Of a stretch of 57,049 nt of DNA, positions 33,348-41,714 are shown in pieces. This DNA is from Clostridia bacterium (GTDB taxonomy: Bacteria > Bacillota > Clostridia > Oscillospirales > Acutalibacteraceae): positions 1-57,049 of the forward strand of contig JAFQCH010000003.1 of assembly GCA_017416485.1 (NCBI GenBank), written 5' to 3'. Below the pieces are notes generated by a model, which made no database searches, had not been told where the DNA came from, and was given only the letters and a program-made list of their open reading frames with translations. The position numbers were made by a program, and so were the translations under genes. Each line of letters opens with the position of its first letter. The first letter of the stretch is position 1.

Positions 33348-34625
33348 TTATCGGTTACTTACGATTTTAACGGGAATGCCCGCTTTGACAAGAGTGGTAA
33401 AGAATCTGCGTTCAATTTCGGTTTCCTTGCAGATATCAAGGAAAGATACCGTCAGCACATTTTTGATGCTGCCGCAACCGACACGCACACCGTTGATTTT
33501 GCCGGGACCTGCAAGAAAGTCAAGGCGTTGCACATGCGACTCCATTTCGGGCGGAATGTTCAGCTTGCCGACATTGGAAAACAGCACCGTGGTGGAATGC
33601 TCACCCGTCAGGCGGAACGAAATGTTGATGCCTAAATTCTTGATAAACAGAGGAAGATAGCGCATGGCACCCTTTTCGAGTTTGAGATTGGATGCAACCA
33701 TAGCCTGCAGGTTTTTGGTGTTGTTGACAAGGCGCAGATTGAGCATGATCTGACGGATGAATTCTTCGAGTGTGTATTCACCAAGCGACGGGTCGATACG
33801 GATGGAATAGGTCAGTGTGAAATTGCGCAGGGTTTTGCGGTTAAAGGGCTTGCGCAGGCTGACAGGGATCTGCACACTCAGGTCATTTTCGCGGCGGGTT
33901 TCCTTTTTCTGCTGTTCATAGAAGCAGTAAAGAAGCACTGCGGACAGATATTCCGTTGCCGTGGCACCGTATTCCTTTGCCTTTTTCAGCACCACATCGG
34001 TGGGCATGATGCCCGTGATGATGCCGACCGTGTGCGGCGGCAAGGGGGTTCCGCGATAATGATAGACCTTGCGGGTGCTTCGCCCCGATCTGCCGTGCTT
34101 GCCTTCGTAATCATAAAACGGGTCTGTCAACTCCGATTCGGGCGCGGGTTCGTTGATGTTGAGCACATTGCCCCCGACACCGATTTCATGCCCGCAAAGC
34201 CGCAGATACTGTGCCGCAAGGGTGCACAAAAAGGTGGTTGCGCCCGCACCGTCGGTCAGCGCATGGAAAAACTCCACGGCGATGTGGTTTTCACGGTAAA
34301 AAACGCGGAACAGAAAACGGTTGTTTTCGTTGAATTTAACACGGTAGCAGGGGTTGTTGATGTCCTCACACACCGGCGGTGCATCGTGGGGATTTTTTTC
34401 GAGATAAAACCAGAAAAACCCGCTTTTGATGCACACATCAAAGCAGGGAAAACGCGGCAGCACATCCTTGACTGCCTGTTCGAGCACCGCAGGGTCGATT
34501 TTTTCTTCCATCACAAGCGTTGATCGGAAAATGTTCGACCAACGGCTCGTATTCTGCCCGGGAAACACCTTGCCGGCATTGTCGAGCTTGAACCAGAATT
34601 TGTTCTGTGTTTTTGTTTTAGCCAT
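33348..34625 (-). CDS. Condensation/BAHD-fold acyltransferase (alcohol acetyltransferase-like)
   Basis: This 425-residue protein belongs to the chloramphenicol acetyltransferase / NRPS condensation / alcohol acetyltransferase superfamily. The catalytic motif HxxxDG is present as FHALTDGAGATTFL near residue 125, and the channel-forming C-terminal lobe has LFSNVGKLNIPPEM. There is no adenylation or carrier domain, so this is a stand-alone acyltransferase. Possible substrates include alcohols, sugars or peptidyl amines, and none can be chosen. It has its own promoter (34666-34694) and heads an operon with DUF6320, topB and the histidine phosphatase. Confidence 0.8.
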   Translation of the reverse strand: MAKTKTQNKFWFKLDNAGKVFPGQNTSRWSNIFRSTLVMEEKIDPAVLEQAVKDVLPRFPCFDVCIKSGFFWFYLEKNPHDAPPVCEDINNPCYRVKFNENNRFLFRVFYRENHIAVEFFHALTDGAGATTFLCTLAAQYLRLCGHEIGVGGNVLNINEPAPESELTDPFYDYEGKHGRSGRSTRKVYHYRGTPLPPHTVGIITGIMPTDVVLKKAKEYGATATEYLSAVLLYCFYEQQKKETRRENDLSVQIPVSLRKPFNRKTLRNFTLTYSIRIDPSLGEYTLEEFIRQIMLNLRLVNNTKNLQAMVASNLKLEKGAMRYLPLFIKNLGINISFRLTGEHSTTVLFSNVGKLNIPPEMESHVQRLDFLAGPGKINGVRVGCGSIKNVLTVSFLDICKETEIERRFFTTLVKAGIPVKIVSNR

Positions 34626-34665
34626 ACTTGTCCTCCGAAATCATCGGATTTTTTCATATACGGTT

Positions 34666-34694
34666 ACTATATCATAAATACCCGCGCAATGCAA
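34666..34694 (-). promoter_or_regulatory. Promoter of the acyltransferase-topB operon
   Basis: On the minus strand, TTGCAT (34689-34694), 17 bases and TATAGT (34666-34671). GGAGG lies just ahead of the start codon at 34625. Confidence 0.65.
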
Positions 34695-34705
34695 TATAAA
34701 AACCC

Positions 34706-34737
34706 AAGCACCCTTACCGCGGTTGGTAAGAGTGCTT
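34706..34737. terminator. Terminator of the CHAP-dockerin operon
   Basis: AAGCAC-CTTACC (34706-34711, 34713-34718) pairs with GGTAAG-GTGCTT (34725-34730, 34732-34737), with one mismatch and a 6-base loop. T-runs exist on both sides: GGG then TTTTT on the minus strand, TTTTT directly on the plus strand. Confidence 0.75.
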
Positions 34738-34757
34738 TTTTGCAGGTTTTTTTTGTT

Positions 34758-36485
34758 TCAGGCATCCAGCCCTGCGGCTTTGCGGTACATCAGGCGCGCA
34801 TCCATGGGGGTGATGACACCGTTGTTATCCATATCGGCGGCAAGAATCTGTGCATCGGTCAGCTGCATCTTCCCTGCGGCTGCCTGCAAGGCAAGAAACG
34901 CATCGCTGTCGGTGGTTCTGCCGTCGCCGTCAAGATCAGCCTTGAGCAAAGTAACAGCAGAGGGGATATAGTCGCCGACATATTCGGTGGAATTGCCGTT
35001 TGCGTCAAACGCGGTGAGCACAAAGGAGTAAAACACATTGCTCTGTGCGGCGTTAAGGGTGGGAGAGCAGGTCAGCATGGTGCCGTTGAGAACGGGGGTA
35101 AATTGATACACATTCACACCGTTTTCAATGACCTGCAAGTTGCCGCCCGTGCAGTTTGTTGACACGTTTGCGTTGACGGTAAATCCCTGTGCAGCGGGGA
35201 GCACGGTGACATTTTCAATGGTTGGCCCCATACCTGCTTTTCCGGGCACGTTGACGGAAATGTTGTCGTAATAAGACATATTCTCGGCACCGTCATAGGC
35301 ATAGATTTGCGCAAGGTAGGTGCCGGCGGCACCGTTGTAAGCCGAAGTGGGGATGGTAACACTTGCCGTGTTGCCGTTGATGGCGGCTTCGTGCCAATAA
35401 AGGTCATTTGTGCCGCCCTCTTGTGTCCATGCGGGTACGCGCACACGGCGCACTGCGGTGTCATCCGCCACCACGCAGGTGATGGTGAATCCGTCGCTTG
35501 TGACATCGCTGACAATGACATTGCTGATGGTTGGCGGATTGGTTTCATTGGGGGGCACATACACAGCATATTCACTGAGCATGGTATTGTTGCCCATGGG
35601 GTCATACACGGTTACATTCATCAGATATTCACCCCACGAACCGCCGTGTTCTGCAGGGTTGACGGTACAACTGAAATTGGTTCCGCTGGGAGTGCCCGCG
35701 TAGGTCTTTACATCATCCTTGCCGTTTTCCTTGCTCCACACCTCAAAGGAGGCTCTTGCGATTGCCATGTTGTCTACCGCGGTGACATACACGGTAAACC
35801 CCGCGTTGGTAAGCATAGACACGCCGTAATCCACGATGGTCGGCACGTCTCTGTCGTACAGGACACTGACATTGCCCGTGCCGCCGTAGTTGGGGGTGAC
35901 ATAGCAAACGGGATAGAAATAAGCCCCGAGAGACATGTGATAAACGGAATTGTCCGTGCGTTCCACAACGGTGTTGGCGACATTGGCATGGATATAGTTT
36001 CCGCTGCCGTCGGTGATGGCACAGTGCCCCATTTCGTAGCCGTTGTAGGAATAGAAAACGAAGTCACCGCACTGCGGGGTGTAGTTGGTTTCATAGTGAA
36101 CCGTTGCGCCCGCAAGCACCATGGCACCGAACAGCACATTGACCGAAGCGGAAAGGGTGCTGAAAACAATACCCCTTGCAATGCCTGCATGATCGGCAAC
36201 CCAGCAGAAAAATGCTGAGCACCAGTCCTTGTATGTAAAATCATAATACTGCCCGATGAGCATAGACTGTTCAGTCATCCATGCCCCGTAGGCCGTACCG
36301 CCGTTGGCATCTTCGCCGTATCCGATCTGACTTTTTGCAACTGAAACCATGTCGATTGCCTTGTTGCCCGTCAGATTCGGCACGGGATAGGTCGGTTCAT
36401 ACGCCTGCGCACGCAACGGCAAAACGCAGGCAACCAATGCCACACAAATTATTAAGCTCAAAAGAGTGTGCAATGCTTTTTTCAT
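34758..36485 (-). CDS. Secreted CHAP-like amidase with Bsp-like repeats and dockerin
   Basis: The 575-residue exported protein has a signal peptide (MKKALHTLLSLIICVALVAC..., cleavage after AQA). Residues about 30-190 form a CHAP/NlpC-P60-like domain with the catalytic Cys in YKDWCSAFFCWVADHAG and the His in GHCAITDGSGNYIHANV, suggesting a peptidoglycan amidase or endopeptidase. Two GBS-Bsp-like beta-sandwich repeats follow (the second contains NDLYWHEAAINGN and AGTYLAQIYAYDG). The C-terminus is a dockerin with two F-hands (ADLDGDGRTTDSDAFLAL and ADMDNNGVITPMDARLMY). I chose the ATG at 36485 because GAGGA lies 11 bases upstream. An ATG at 36497 would be too close to it. It is the last gene of a three-gene operon. 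Confidence 0.82.
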   Translation of the reverse strand: MKKALHTLLSLIICVALVACVLPLRAQAYEPTYPVPNLTGNKAIDMVSVAKSQIGYGEDANGGTAYGAWMTEQSMLIGQYYDFTYKDWCSAFFCWVADHAGIARGIVFSTLSASVNVLFGAMVLAGATVHYETNYTPQCGDFVFYSYNGYEMGHCAITDGSGNYIHANVANTVVERTDNSVYHMSLGAYFYPVCYVTPNYGGTGNVSVLYDRDVPTIVDYGVSMLTNAGFTVYVTAVDNMAIARASFEVWSKENGKDDVKTYAGTPSGTNFSCTVNPAEHGGSWGEYLMNVTVYDPMGNNTMLSEYAVYVPPNETNPPTISNVIVSDVTSDGFTITCVVADDTAVRRVRVPAWTQEGGTNDLYWHEAAINGNTASVTIPTSAYNGAAGTYLAQIYAYDGAENMSYYDNISVNVPGKAGMGPTIENVTVLPAAQGFTVNANVSTNCTGGNLQVIENGVNVYQFTPVLNGTMLTCSPTLNAAQSNVFYSFVLTAFDANGNSTEYVGDYIPSAVTLLKADLDGDGRTTDSDAFLALQAAAGKMQLTDAQILAADMDNNGVITPMDARLMYRKAAGLDA

Positions 36486-36505
36486 GTAAGAAATCATCCT
36501 CAGGA

Positions 36506-38146
36506 TTAGTCTACAAGTTCTTTCAGTTTTTCAACCAACGCATCATCTGCTTTGCGGTTGTTGTGCGTGCGTGCAAGCATATCTTCCACGTCCTTGACAG
36601 CGGCAAGAATCTGTTCGCGTTTTTCAGCGGGAAGGTCTTTTTCTTCGAGTTCTTCCGCGGCTTCGCGGAGATATTTGACCGCTTTGCGGATATCACGCGA
36701 TTCGTTGAACTGCGGGTATTTTTGGTTCTGTGTGTTTTCGACTTCACCGAGTGCAATATCCACCGCCAGTTTCAGGGCGGTGTTATTGGTGCCCAGTTCA
36801 TGCTCCTGATCTTCAAAATACCAGCTTGTGTCTGCAAACCATGCGGTGGCGGCATCCACACTGCCGTCAGGAGAAAGAATGCTGTTTTCATTTGCCGTCA
36901 GTTTCTGACCAAACGGAACACTCGTGGTGCCGGGCACGGTGGATTCCACCTGAATAACAGTGTCGGTGTTGGCAGTTTTTGCACTGCCGAGAAGACCGAG
37001 GAATTCAAAATCAGACTGAATGCCACCGAAAGGCATATTATAGCCTGCCAGGAAATAAAAACCGATGCCGCATTTTTCATGCAGGGCTTTCATGCGGTTT
37101 TGCAGATTGCACTGTGCGGCATGATAGCGTTCGGCTTCTGCCTTGACAACAGCAAGCCGCGGCACCTTTGCCATGCGTGCTTCGCTGAACAGTTTGGGAG
37201 CAAGCTTGTCGAAACGACCTTTCGGAATCAGCGCCATGAATGCGCTTGTGTTGAGAAGCAGATTATCAAGCAGCCCATCCACGAGTTTTACGAGCAATTT
37301 GTTGACGGCTTCCCTGTTTATCAGGTTCAGGCATTTAAAAAGACTGTCATTATCCACGGCATCACGCAGGAAGGTATCATAGAACTTTTCGTTCCAGTCC
37401 TTGCCGCCGTTGCATTCGAGCAGATCCGCCATGCCGTGGCTGCCGTCCCATGCACCGACAATGGAAATAACCTTGGAAACAAGGTTTTCGCCGATGCTGC
37501 CTTCGTCGGTGTAATATTTGTCAAGATAGGCGCTGACCACGGTAGCTCCCATACTCATGGGAATGAGTATGACCTGCTTTGCACCTGTTTTGTTTTTTTG
37601 GTCTTCAATAACTCCCTTGATCATTTCGTGCAGTTTATCTGCATCCGTGTAAAGATCGGAAAAGGTGGAATAATTGAAGCAATACATATTTTCTGCACCG
37701 TAAACAGCGGCAAGATCCTTGCAGGGCACGTCCGTATAAACACGGCGAAGCAAGCTCTTGCCCTCGTCATCGGTGTATTCACCCGTGGCAAAATCAACGT
37801 GTTGCAGTTCGGCAAACGAGCGAGCACCATAAATGCGCACATCCACTTCTGCGGGCAGATTGCCGTCATTATCCACAATGCACCAACGAAGAACATCTTT
37901 GAGCACACCGTCGATATGCTTTTCTTTTACACAGTCAGATCCCGTCAGTGCGGTGCGCAGCGCCTGCAAGGCAAAACCTGCAATACGGCGCTTGCCACCC
38001 TTGGGAAAATCATGAAACAGCACTTCCGTGTCTCCCGGAAACAGATTCCAGCGGTGATCGGGGTCACTTTTTAAGGACGACCATGTTTGCCCGATGCCGG
38101 TTACAAAAACAATGGGGGCAATTGCTTTTCCCTTTGTGTTACTCAT
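36506..38146 (-). CDS. Alpha/beta hydrolase, LCAT/lipase-like
   Basis: This 546-residue cytoplasmic protein lacks a signal peptide. VFVTGIGQTW near residue 15 is the oxyanion-side strand-loop of lipase-like alpha/beta hydrolases, and VILIPMSMGATVVSAYLDKY near residue 185 is the nucleophile elbow (SMG: Ser between Met and Met-Gly, as in lecithin:cholesterol acyltransferase and lipase relatives). The last 60 residues are a charged helical segment (KAVKYLREAAEELEEKDLPA). Such proteins act on lipid or glycolipid esters, but no substrate is evident. It lies 23 bases after the GPH transporter and 20 before the CHAP protein, with a GGGAGGA binding site. Confidence 0.72.
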   Translation of the reverse strand: MSNTKGKAIAPIVFVTGIGQTWSSLKSDPDHRWNLFPGDTEVLFHDFPKGGKRRIAGFALQALRTALTGSDCVKEKHIDGVLKDVLRWCIVDNDGNLPAEVDVRIYGARSFAELQHVDFATGEYTDDEGKSLLRRVYTDVPCKDLAAVYGAENMYCFNYSTFSDLYTDADKLHEMIKGVIEDQKNKTGAKQVILIPMSMGATVVSAYLDKYYTDEGSIGENLVSKVISIVGAWDGSHGMADLLECNGGKDWNEKFYDTFLRDAVDNDSLFKCLNLINREAVNKLLVKLVDGLLDNLLLNTSAFMALIPKGRFDKLAPKLFSEARMAKVPRLAVVKAEAERYHAAQCNLQNRMKALHEKCGIGFYFLAGYNMPFGGIQSDFEFLGLLGSAKTANTDTVIQVESTVPGTTSVPFGQKLTANENSILSPDGSVDAATAWFADTSWYFEDQEHELGTNNTALKLAVDIALGEVENTQNQKYPQFNESRDIRKAVKYLREAAEELEEKDLPAEKREQILAAVKDVEDMLARTHNNRKADDALVEKLKELVD

Positions 38147-38169
38147 ATTCTCTTCCTCCCGCAGTAAAA

Positions 38170-39747
38170 TTATTTATTGTCACGTGCGGCTTTGAGTTTT
38201 TCTTCCATTTCGCGGATGGAATCGAGGTCACCCTCGGAAGCGGAAATGCTGGCTTCTTTTCTGCGTGCAAGAAGCTCGGCATACATCATTTCTTTCTTTT
38301 TGCCGCCCAGGTCATAGAACAGCATCGGAATGATGCCGAACGAGCCCGTAAGCACGGGAATGATGGTGAACATGGCAAAGATGAAGAATTTGACCTTGTC
38401 GGTCTGTTCTCTGTCGTCTGCCCATGCGCTCTGATCGTAGCCGACCAGTTTTTTGAGTGCCGTGGTGACGATGCCGCTGACCGAAGTGGAAACCTTGGCG
38501 GCAAGCCCCTTGGCAACACTGGTCATGGCTTCGGTACGGTAGCCGTTTTTCCATTCGCAGTAGTCCATGGATTCGTTGTAAAGTTCGGTGCTGATAACGG
38601 AACGAAGGCCGTAGAACAGGCAGAAAATCATTTCCCACAGCGCCATTGCAAAGAACATGGGCAGTTTTTTGCGATACAGACCGCCTTTGTAGGTTTTGGG
38701 ATTGAAGCCGATGCAGCCGAACAGGAACACGAAAATATAAAGAATGTTACCGATGTTCTTGCCTACGATATACAGCAGACGGCTGGAAAATCTGCGTCTG
38801 AACCATGGTACAAAAGAATAGGAAATGGGCGTGATGGGTGCGGCGGGGATGCCTGCCAGCAGAACCATGGATGCAAAATGCAGAACATCTATGTAGTAAT
38901 CCGTTTCGCTGCCCGAAATGCCGAAGCCTGCAAGGAATTCGGACAATGTCAGCAAAAGAATGGGCTTGTTGTTGATGACGGAACGAAGCGAGTCCTTGAT
39001 GCTGGGGGTGGAGATGGATTGCATAACACGTTCCTTGGACATGGAGAAGAACCAGAACGACATGCCGCTTGCGATGATGGTGGTGGCGGCACCCATGCCC
39101 ATAAATGCACCACTCAACTGTGCATCAACAGACATCTTGCTCTTGAATGTCTTGTTGTCGATCAGGTCAAGCAGAATGGTCATGATCTGTGCGGGCAGGT
39201 TTTCACCGAAAAAGCCCGAAGCAAAATTGGCAATGGTAATCAGCCTCGTCCTGTCCACAGGGTGCGGAGTAATGGTCGCCATCAGACCCGTTCTTGCAAT
39301 GTTCTGGAAGGTGGTGACGGCTTCACGCATGATTTCGAGAAGCAGATAGAACACAAATTTGCTGATTGACAGCGAGGACTTGCCCGCAAAAAGCATCGGC
39401 ATGAACCAATAAAGCAAAGTCACAAGGCAGCCCGGCAGTGCCAACCCCAACAGATAAGGGCGGAATTTGCCCCAACGGGTACGGGTCTTTTCCACAATGG
39501 CGGCAGTGAAAACATCATTGACAATATCCCAAACACTGTTGATGGTTTTTGCAAGGGTCTGATAGCCAAGATCGATCTTGACGATGTTGGTGATAAAGCG
39601 GTTGGTATAGGCATTGATGTTGAAGCTCTGCGTTGCATCCCAGACGATGAATCCGACGGTTTCCTTCATGCCGACGTAACGTCTGTTTTCATACACATAA
39701 CCGAGTTGTTCATCGGTATACTGACGATTTTCGATCTGTTCAACCAT
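38170..39747 (-). CDS. GPH-family / MFS transporter
   Basis: This 525-residue polytopic protein starts with a soluble head of about 30 residues (MVEQIENRQYTDEQLGYVYE) and then the first helix (GFIVWDATQSFNINAYTNRF). The segment SVWDIVNDVFTAAIVEKTRTRWGKFRPYLL is the conserved loop of glycoside-pentoside-hexuronide:cation symporters. A cytosolic C-terminal tail (RRKEASISASEGDLDSIREM) is coiled-coil-like. The first of two GPH-type transporters in the window is at 3483. The two are clearly different proteins. Here the transporter heads an operon with a hydrolase and a CHAP-dockerin protein, which could mean uptake of a glycoside or of a cell-wall or lipid-derived compound. Confidence 0.8.
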   Translation of the reverse strand: MVEQIENRQYTDEQLGYVYENRRYVGMKETVGFIVWDATQSFNINAYTNRFITNIVKIDLGYQTLAKTINSVWDIVNDVFTAAIVEKTRTRWGKFRPYLLGLALPGCLVTLLYWFMPMLFAGKSSLSISKFVFYLLLEIMREAVTTFQNIARTGLMATITPHPVDRTRLITIANFASGFFGENLPAQIMTILLDLIDNKTFKSKMSVDAQLSGAFMGMGAATTIIASGMSFWFFSMSKERVMQSISTPSIKDSLRSVINNKPILLLTLSEFLAGFGISGSETDYYIDVLHFASMVLLAGIPAAPITPISYSFVPWFRRRFSSRLLYIVGKNIGNILYIFVFLFGCIGFNPKTYKGGLYRKKLPMFFAMALWEMIFCLFYGLRSVISTELYNESMDYCEWKNGYRTEAMTSVAKGLAAKVSTSVSGIVTTALKKLVGYDQSAWADDREQTDKVKFFIFAMFTIIPVLTGSFGIIPMLFYDLGGKKKEMMYAELLARRKEASISASEGDLDSIREMEEKLKAARDNK

Positions 39748-39782
39748 GGTGTATCCCTCCGTTTTTTTGCATATATATTTAA

Positions 39783-39811
39783 ATAATAACACAAAAGAAT
39801 AAATATTGCAA
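39783..39811 (-). promoter_or_regulatory. Promoter of the GPH-hydrolase-CHAP operon
   Basis: On the minus strand, TTGCAA (39806-39811), 17 bases and TATTAT (39783-39788). GGAGGG precedes the start codon at 39747. Confidence 0.7.
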
Positions 39812-39871
39812 CAACAAGAAAAAACTTGCACATTATTGCCATACATTGACTGCGTTTCTCATTCAAAATGA

Positions 39872-39902
39872 CAAAAAAAACAACACGGGCTAGCCGTGCT
39901 GT
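39872..39902 (-). terminator. Terminator of the 51-residue protein gene
   Basis: ACAGCACGG pairs with CCGTGTTGT (one wobble) around a 5-base loop on the minus strand, followed by eight T (complement of 39872-39879). It lies 18 bases after the stop at 39920. Confidence 0.88.
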
Positions 39903-39919
39903 TTTTATCAATTTTTTGA

Positions 39920-40075
39920 TTATTCGTTTTCGGTTCCGCCGCCGACATCAGTGCCTTCGTGAGAAGGAACGTCAACAATTCCGAGACCTTCAAGCAAAGT
40001 TGCGAAAATTACTTCCAACCAGGAAAGAAGAACATGGACAAAATCGGGGATTGCATTCATCATTTCGTTATACAT
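39920..40075 (-). CDS. Orphan 51-residue protein with strong expression signals
   Basis: The frame encodes MYNEMMNAIPDFVHVLLSWL, then EVIFATLLEGLGIV and an acidic glycine-rich tail ending in GGGTENE. Residues 8-34 form an amphipathic or weakly membrane-active helix. It matches no family I recognise. The gene is real by its signals: a perfect TTGACA-17-TATAAT promoter, AAAGGAG 10 bases before the ATG, and a strong terminator right after the stop, so it is a dedicated single-gene transcript. Size and composition could fit a secreted peptide, a small membrane regulator or a leaderless bacteriocin-like peptide. None can be chosen. It lies between two transporter genes, one of them a divergent MATE exporter. 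Confidence 0.8.
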   Translation of the reverse strand: MYNEMMNAIPDFVHVLLSWLEVIFATLLEGLGIVDVPSHEGTDVGGGTENE

Positions 40076-40109
40076 GGTTTCAGGCTCCTTTCATAGTATG
40101 TTCGTTTTC

Positions 40110-40138
40110 ATTATAAACGAAAAATCTGCTTTTGTCAA
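40110..40138 (-). promoter_or_regulatory. Perfect consensus promoter of the 51-residue protein gene
   Basis: On the minus strand, TTGACA (40133-40138), 17 bases and TATAAT (40110-40115): 12 of 12 consensus bases at optimal spacing. Confidence 0.9.
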
Positions 40139-40219
40139 ATATTCTTTTGGTGATTTCTCCTTTTTTTTGAAAACAAATGAAATTTTTTTGCATTTTTTCT
40201 TTTTCTTTTTCCGAATATA

Positions 40220-40228
40220 TGCTAAAAT
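40220..40228 (+). promoter_or_regulatory. Extended -10 promoter of the MATE gene
   Basis: TGC followed by TAAAAT (40223-40228) makes an extended -10. No good -35 hexamer is present in the T-rich DNA upstream. The start codon at 40266 follows GAGGGA. Confidence 0.5.
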
Positions 40229-40265
40229 GGAACTGATTTTCGAAGAAAAAAAGAGGGAATAAAAG

Positions 40266-41615
40266 ATGAAACACACAAAGTCTTCCTTTTACAAAACCTT
40301 TTTCAGCCTTGCGGGCATTATGGCGTTGCAGAATATTATTGTGTTCAGTGTTAACCTTGCAGACAACATCATGCTCGGCAGTTTTTCGGAAGTTGCCATG
40401 AGTGGGGTCAGCCTTGCCAATCAGATTCAGTTTTTGTTGCAGATGCTTGTAAACGGGGCTGCAAACGGGGTGGCTGTGATTGCATCACAGTATTGGGGAA
40501 AGCGGCAGACCGAACCGATTCCGAAGATTTTTTCCGCAGGTTTTCTGCTGGCTTCAGGCTTGAGCCTGCTGTTAGGACTCATCGTGAGCGCATTCCCGCA
40601 GCAGGTGCTGTATCTGCTGTCCAACGAAACCGCCATTGTGGAAGCAGGGGCTGTGTATTTGCGCATCATGGGCTTTTCGTATGTTATTTTTGCAATCACA
40701 AACCTGCTGATTGCCCTGATGCGGTCGGTGGAAAGTGTGAAAATCGGCTTTGTGGTGTCGTTGGTAGCACTTGTGGTAAACATTTTCCTCAACTACTGCC
40801 TGATTTTCGGCCATTTCGGTTTTCCGCAGTTGGGCATCAAGGGTGCGGCATACGCAACCATCACGGCAAGGATTGCAGAACTGCTGACGGTGCTTATTTA
40901 TGTGCTGTTCATTGACAAAAAACTAAAACTGCGCCCGAAAGACTTTTTCAGTGTGGAAAAAGTGTATATGCGCGACTACATAAAGACGGGAGTGCCCATT
41001 ATTTTGTCCGGCAGTTCGTGGGGCATTGCCATGACGGTGCAAACCGCCATCATCGGCAGACTCGGTGAAGCCGCCATCGGGGCGAATGCCATTTCGGCAC
41101 CGATCTATCAGGTTATCAGCGTGTTGTATTCGTCCTCGTCCAATGCGGCAGGGGTCATCATCGGAAAGACGGTCGGCGAGGGAGATACGGACCGTGTTAA
41201 AAAATATGCAAAAACACTGCAATGGATGTTCCTTGCCATCGGCGGCATCTCGTGCGCGATTCTGCTTGCAAGCAAGGGATTGATTCTGTCGTTTTACGAT
41301 GTTTCACCGCAGACCGCGGCACTGGCAAACACCTTCCTCATCATTTTGTCTGTTACGGTCATCGGCTCCTCGTATGAAGCGCCTTGCCTGTGCGGCATTG
41401 TTTCGGGCGGCGGCGATACCAAATTCGTGCTCAAAAATGATCTGATTTTCATGTGGGGCATTGTTCTGCCGTTGTCGTTTCTTTCCGCATTTGTATTCCA
41501 ATGGCCGATTCCCGTCACATTCTTTCTTTTAAAAAGCGACCAGATCACAAAATGCGCCGTTGCGGTGGTCAAGGTCAACCGATTCAAATGGATCAAACAG
41601 CTCACACATGAATAA
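40266..41615 (+). CDS. MATE family efflux transporter
   Basis: This 449-residue protein has twelve predicted membrane helices and MATE/MatE repeats. FFSLAGIMALQNIIVFSVNL and NLADNIMLGSFSEVAMSGVS belong to the N-lobe, ANGVAVIASQYWGKR is the conserved loop, and the C-lobe begins around FFSVEKVYMRDYIKTGVPII. It would export cationic compounds or drugs in exchange for Na+ or H+, and the substrate is unknown. It diverges from the small orphan gene, and a perfect 11-bp terminator follows. Confidence 0.9.
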   Translation: MKHTKSSFYKTFFSLAGIMALQNIIVFSVNLADNIMLGSFSEVAMSGVSLANQIQFLLQMLVNGAANGVAVIASQYWGKRQTEPIPKIFSAGFLLASGLSLLLGLIVSAFPQQVLYLLSNETAIVEAGAVYLRIMGFSYVIFAITNLLIALMRSVESVKIGFVVSLVALVVNIFLNYCLIFGHFGFPQLGIKGAAYATITARIAELLTVLIYVLFIDKKLKLRPKDFFSVEKVYMRDYIKTGVPIILSGSSWGIAMTVQTAIIGRLGEAAIGANAISAPIYQVISVLYSSSSNAAGVIIGKTVGEGDTDRVKKYAKTLQWMFLAIGGISCAILLASKGLILSFYDVSPQTAALANTFLIILSVTVIGSSYEAPCLCGIVSGGGDTKFVLKNDLIFMWGIVLPLSFLSAFVFQWPIPVTFFLLKSDQITKCAVAVVKVNRFKWIKQLTHE

Positions 41616-41624
41616 AATTTGCAG

Positions 41625-41659
41625 AAGACCGATGCAGGAATTGTCACCGCATCGGTCTT
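41625..41659 (+). terminator. Terminator of the MATE gene
   Basis: AAGACCGATGC (41625-41635) pairs perfectly with GCATCGGTCTT (41649-41659), with a 13-base loop and a following T-run. Confidence 0.9.
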
Positions 41660-41714
41660 TTTTTATACACAAAATCATAATCATATTGAAAGACAAACCA
41701 AAGGAGAGATCCAA

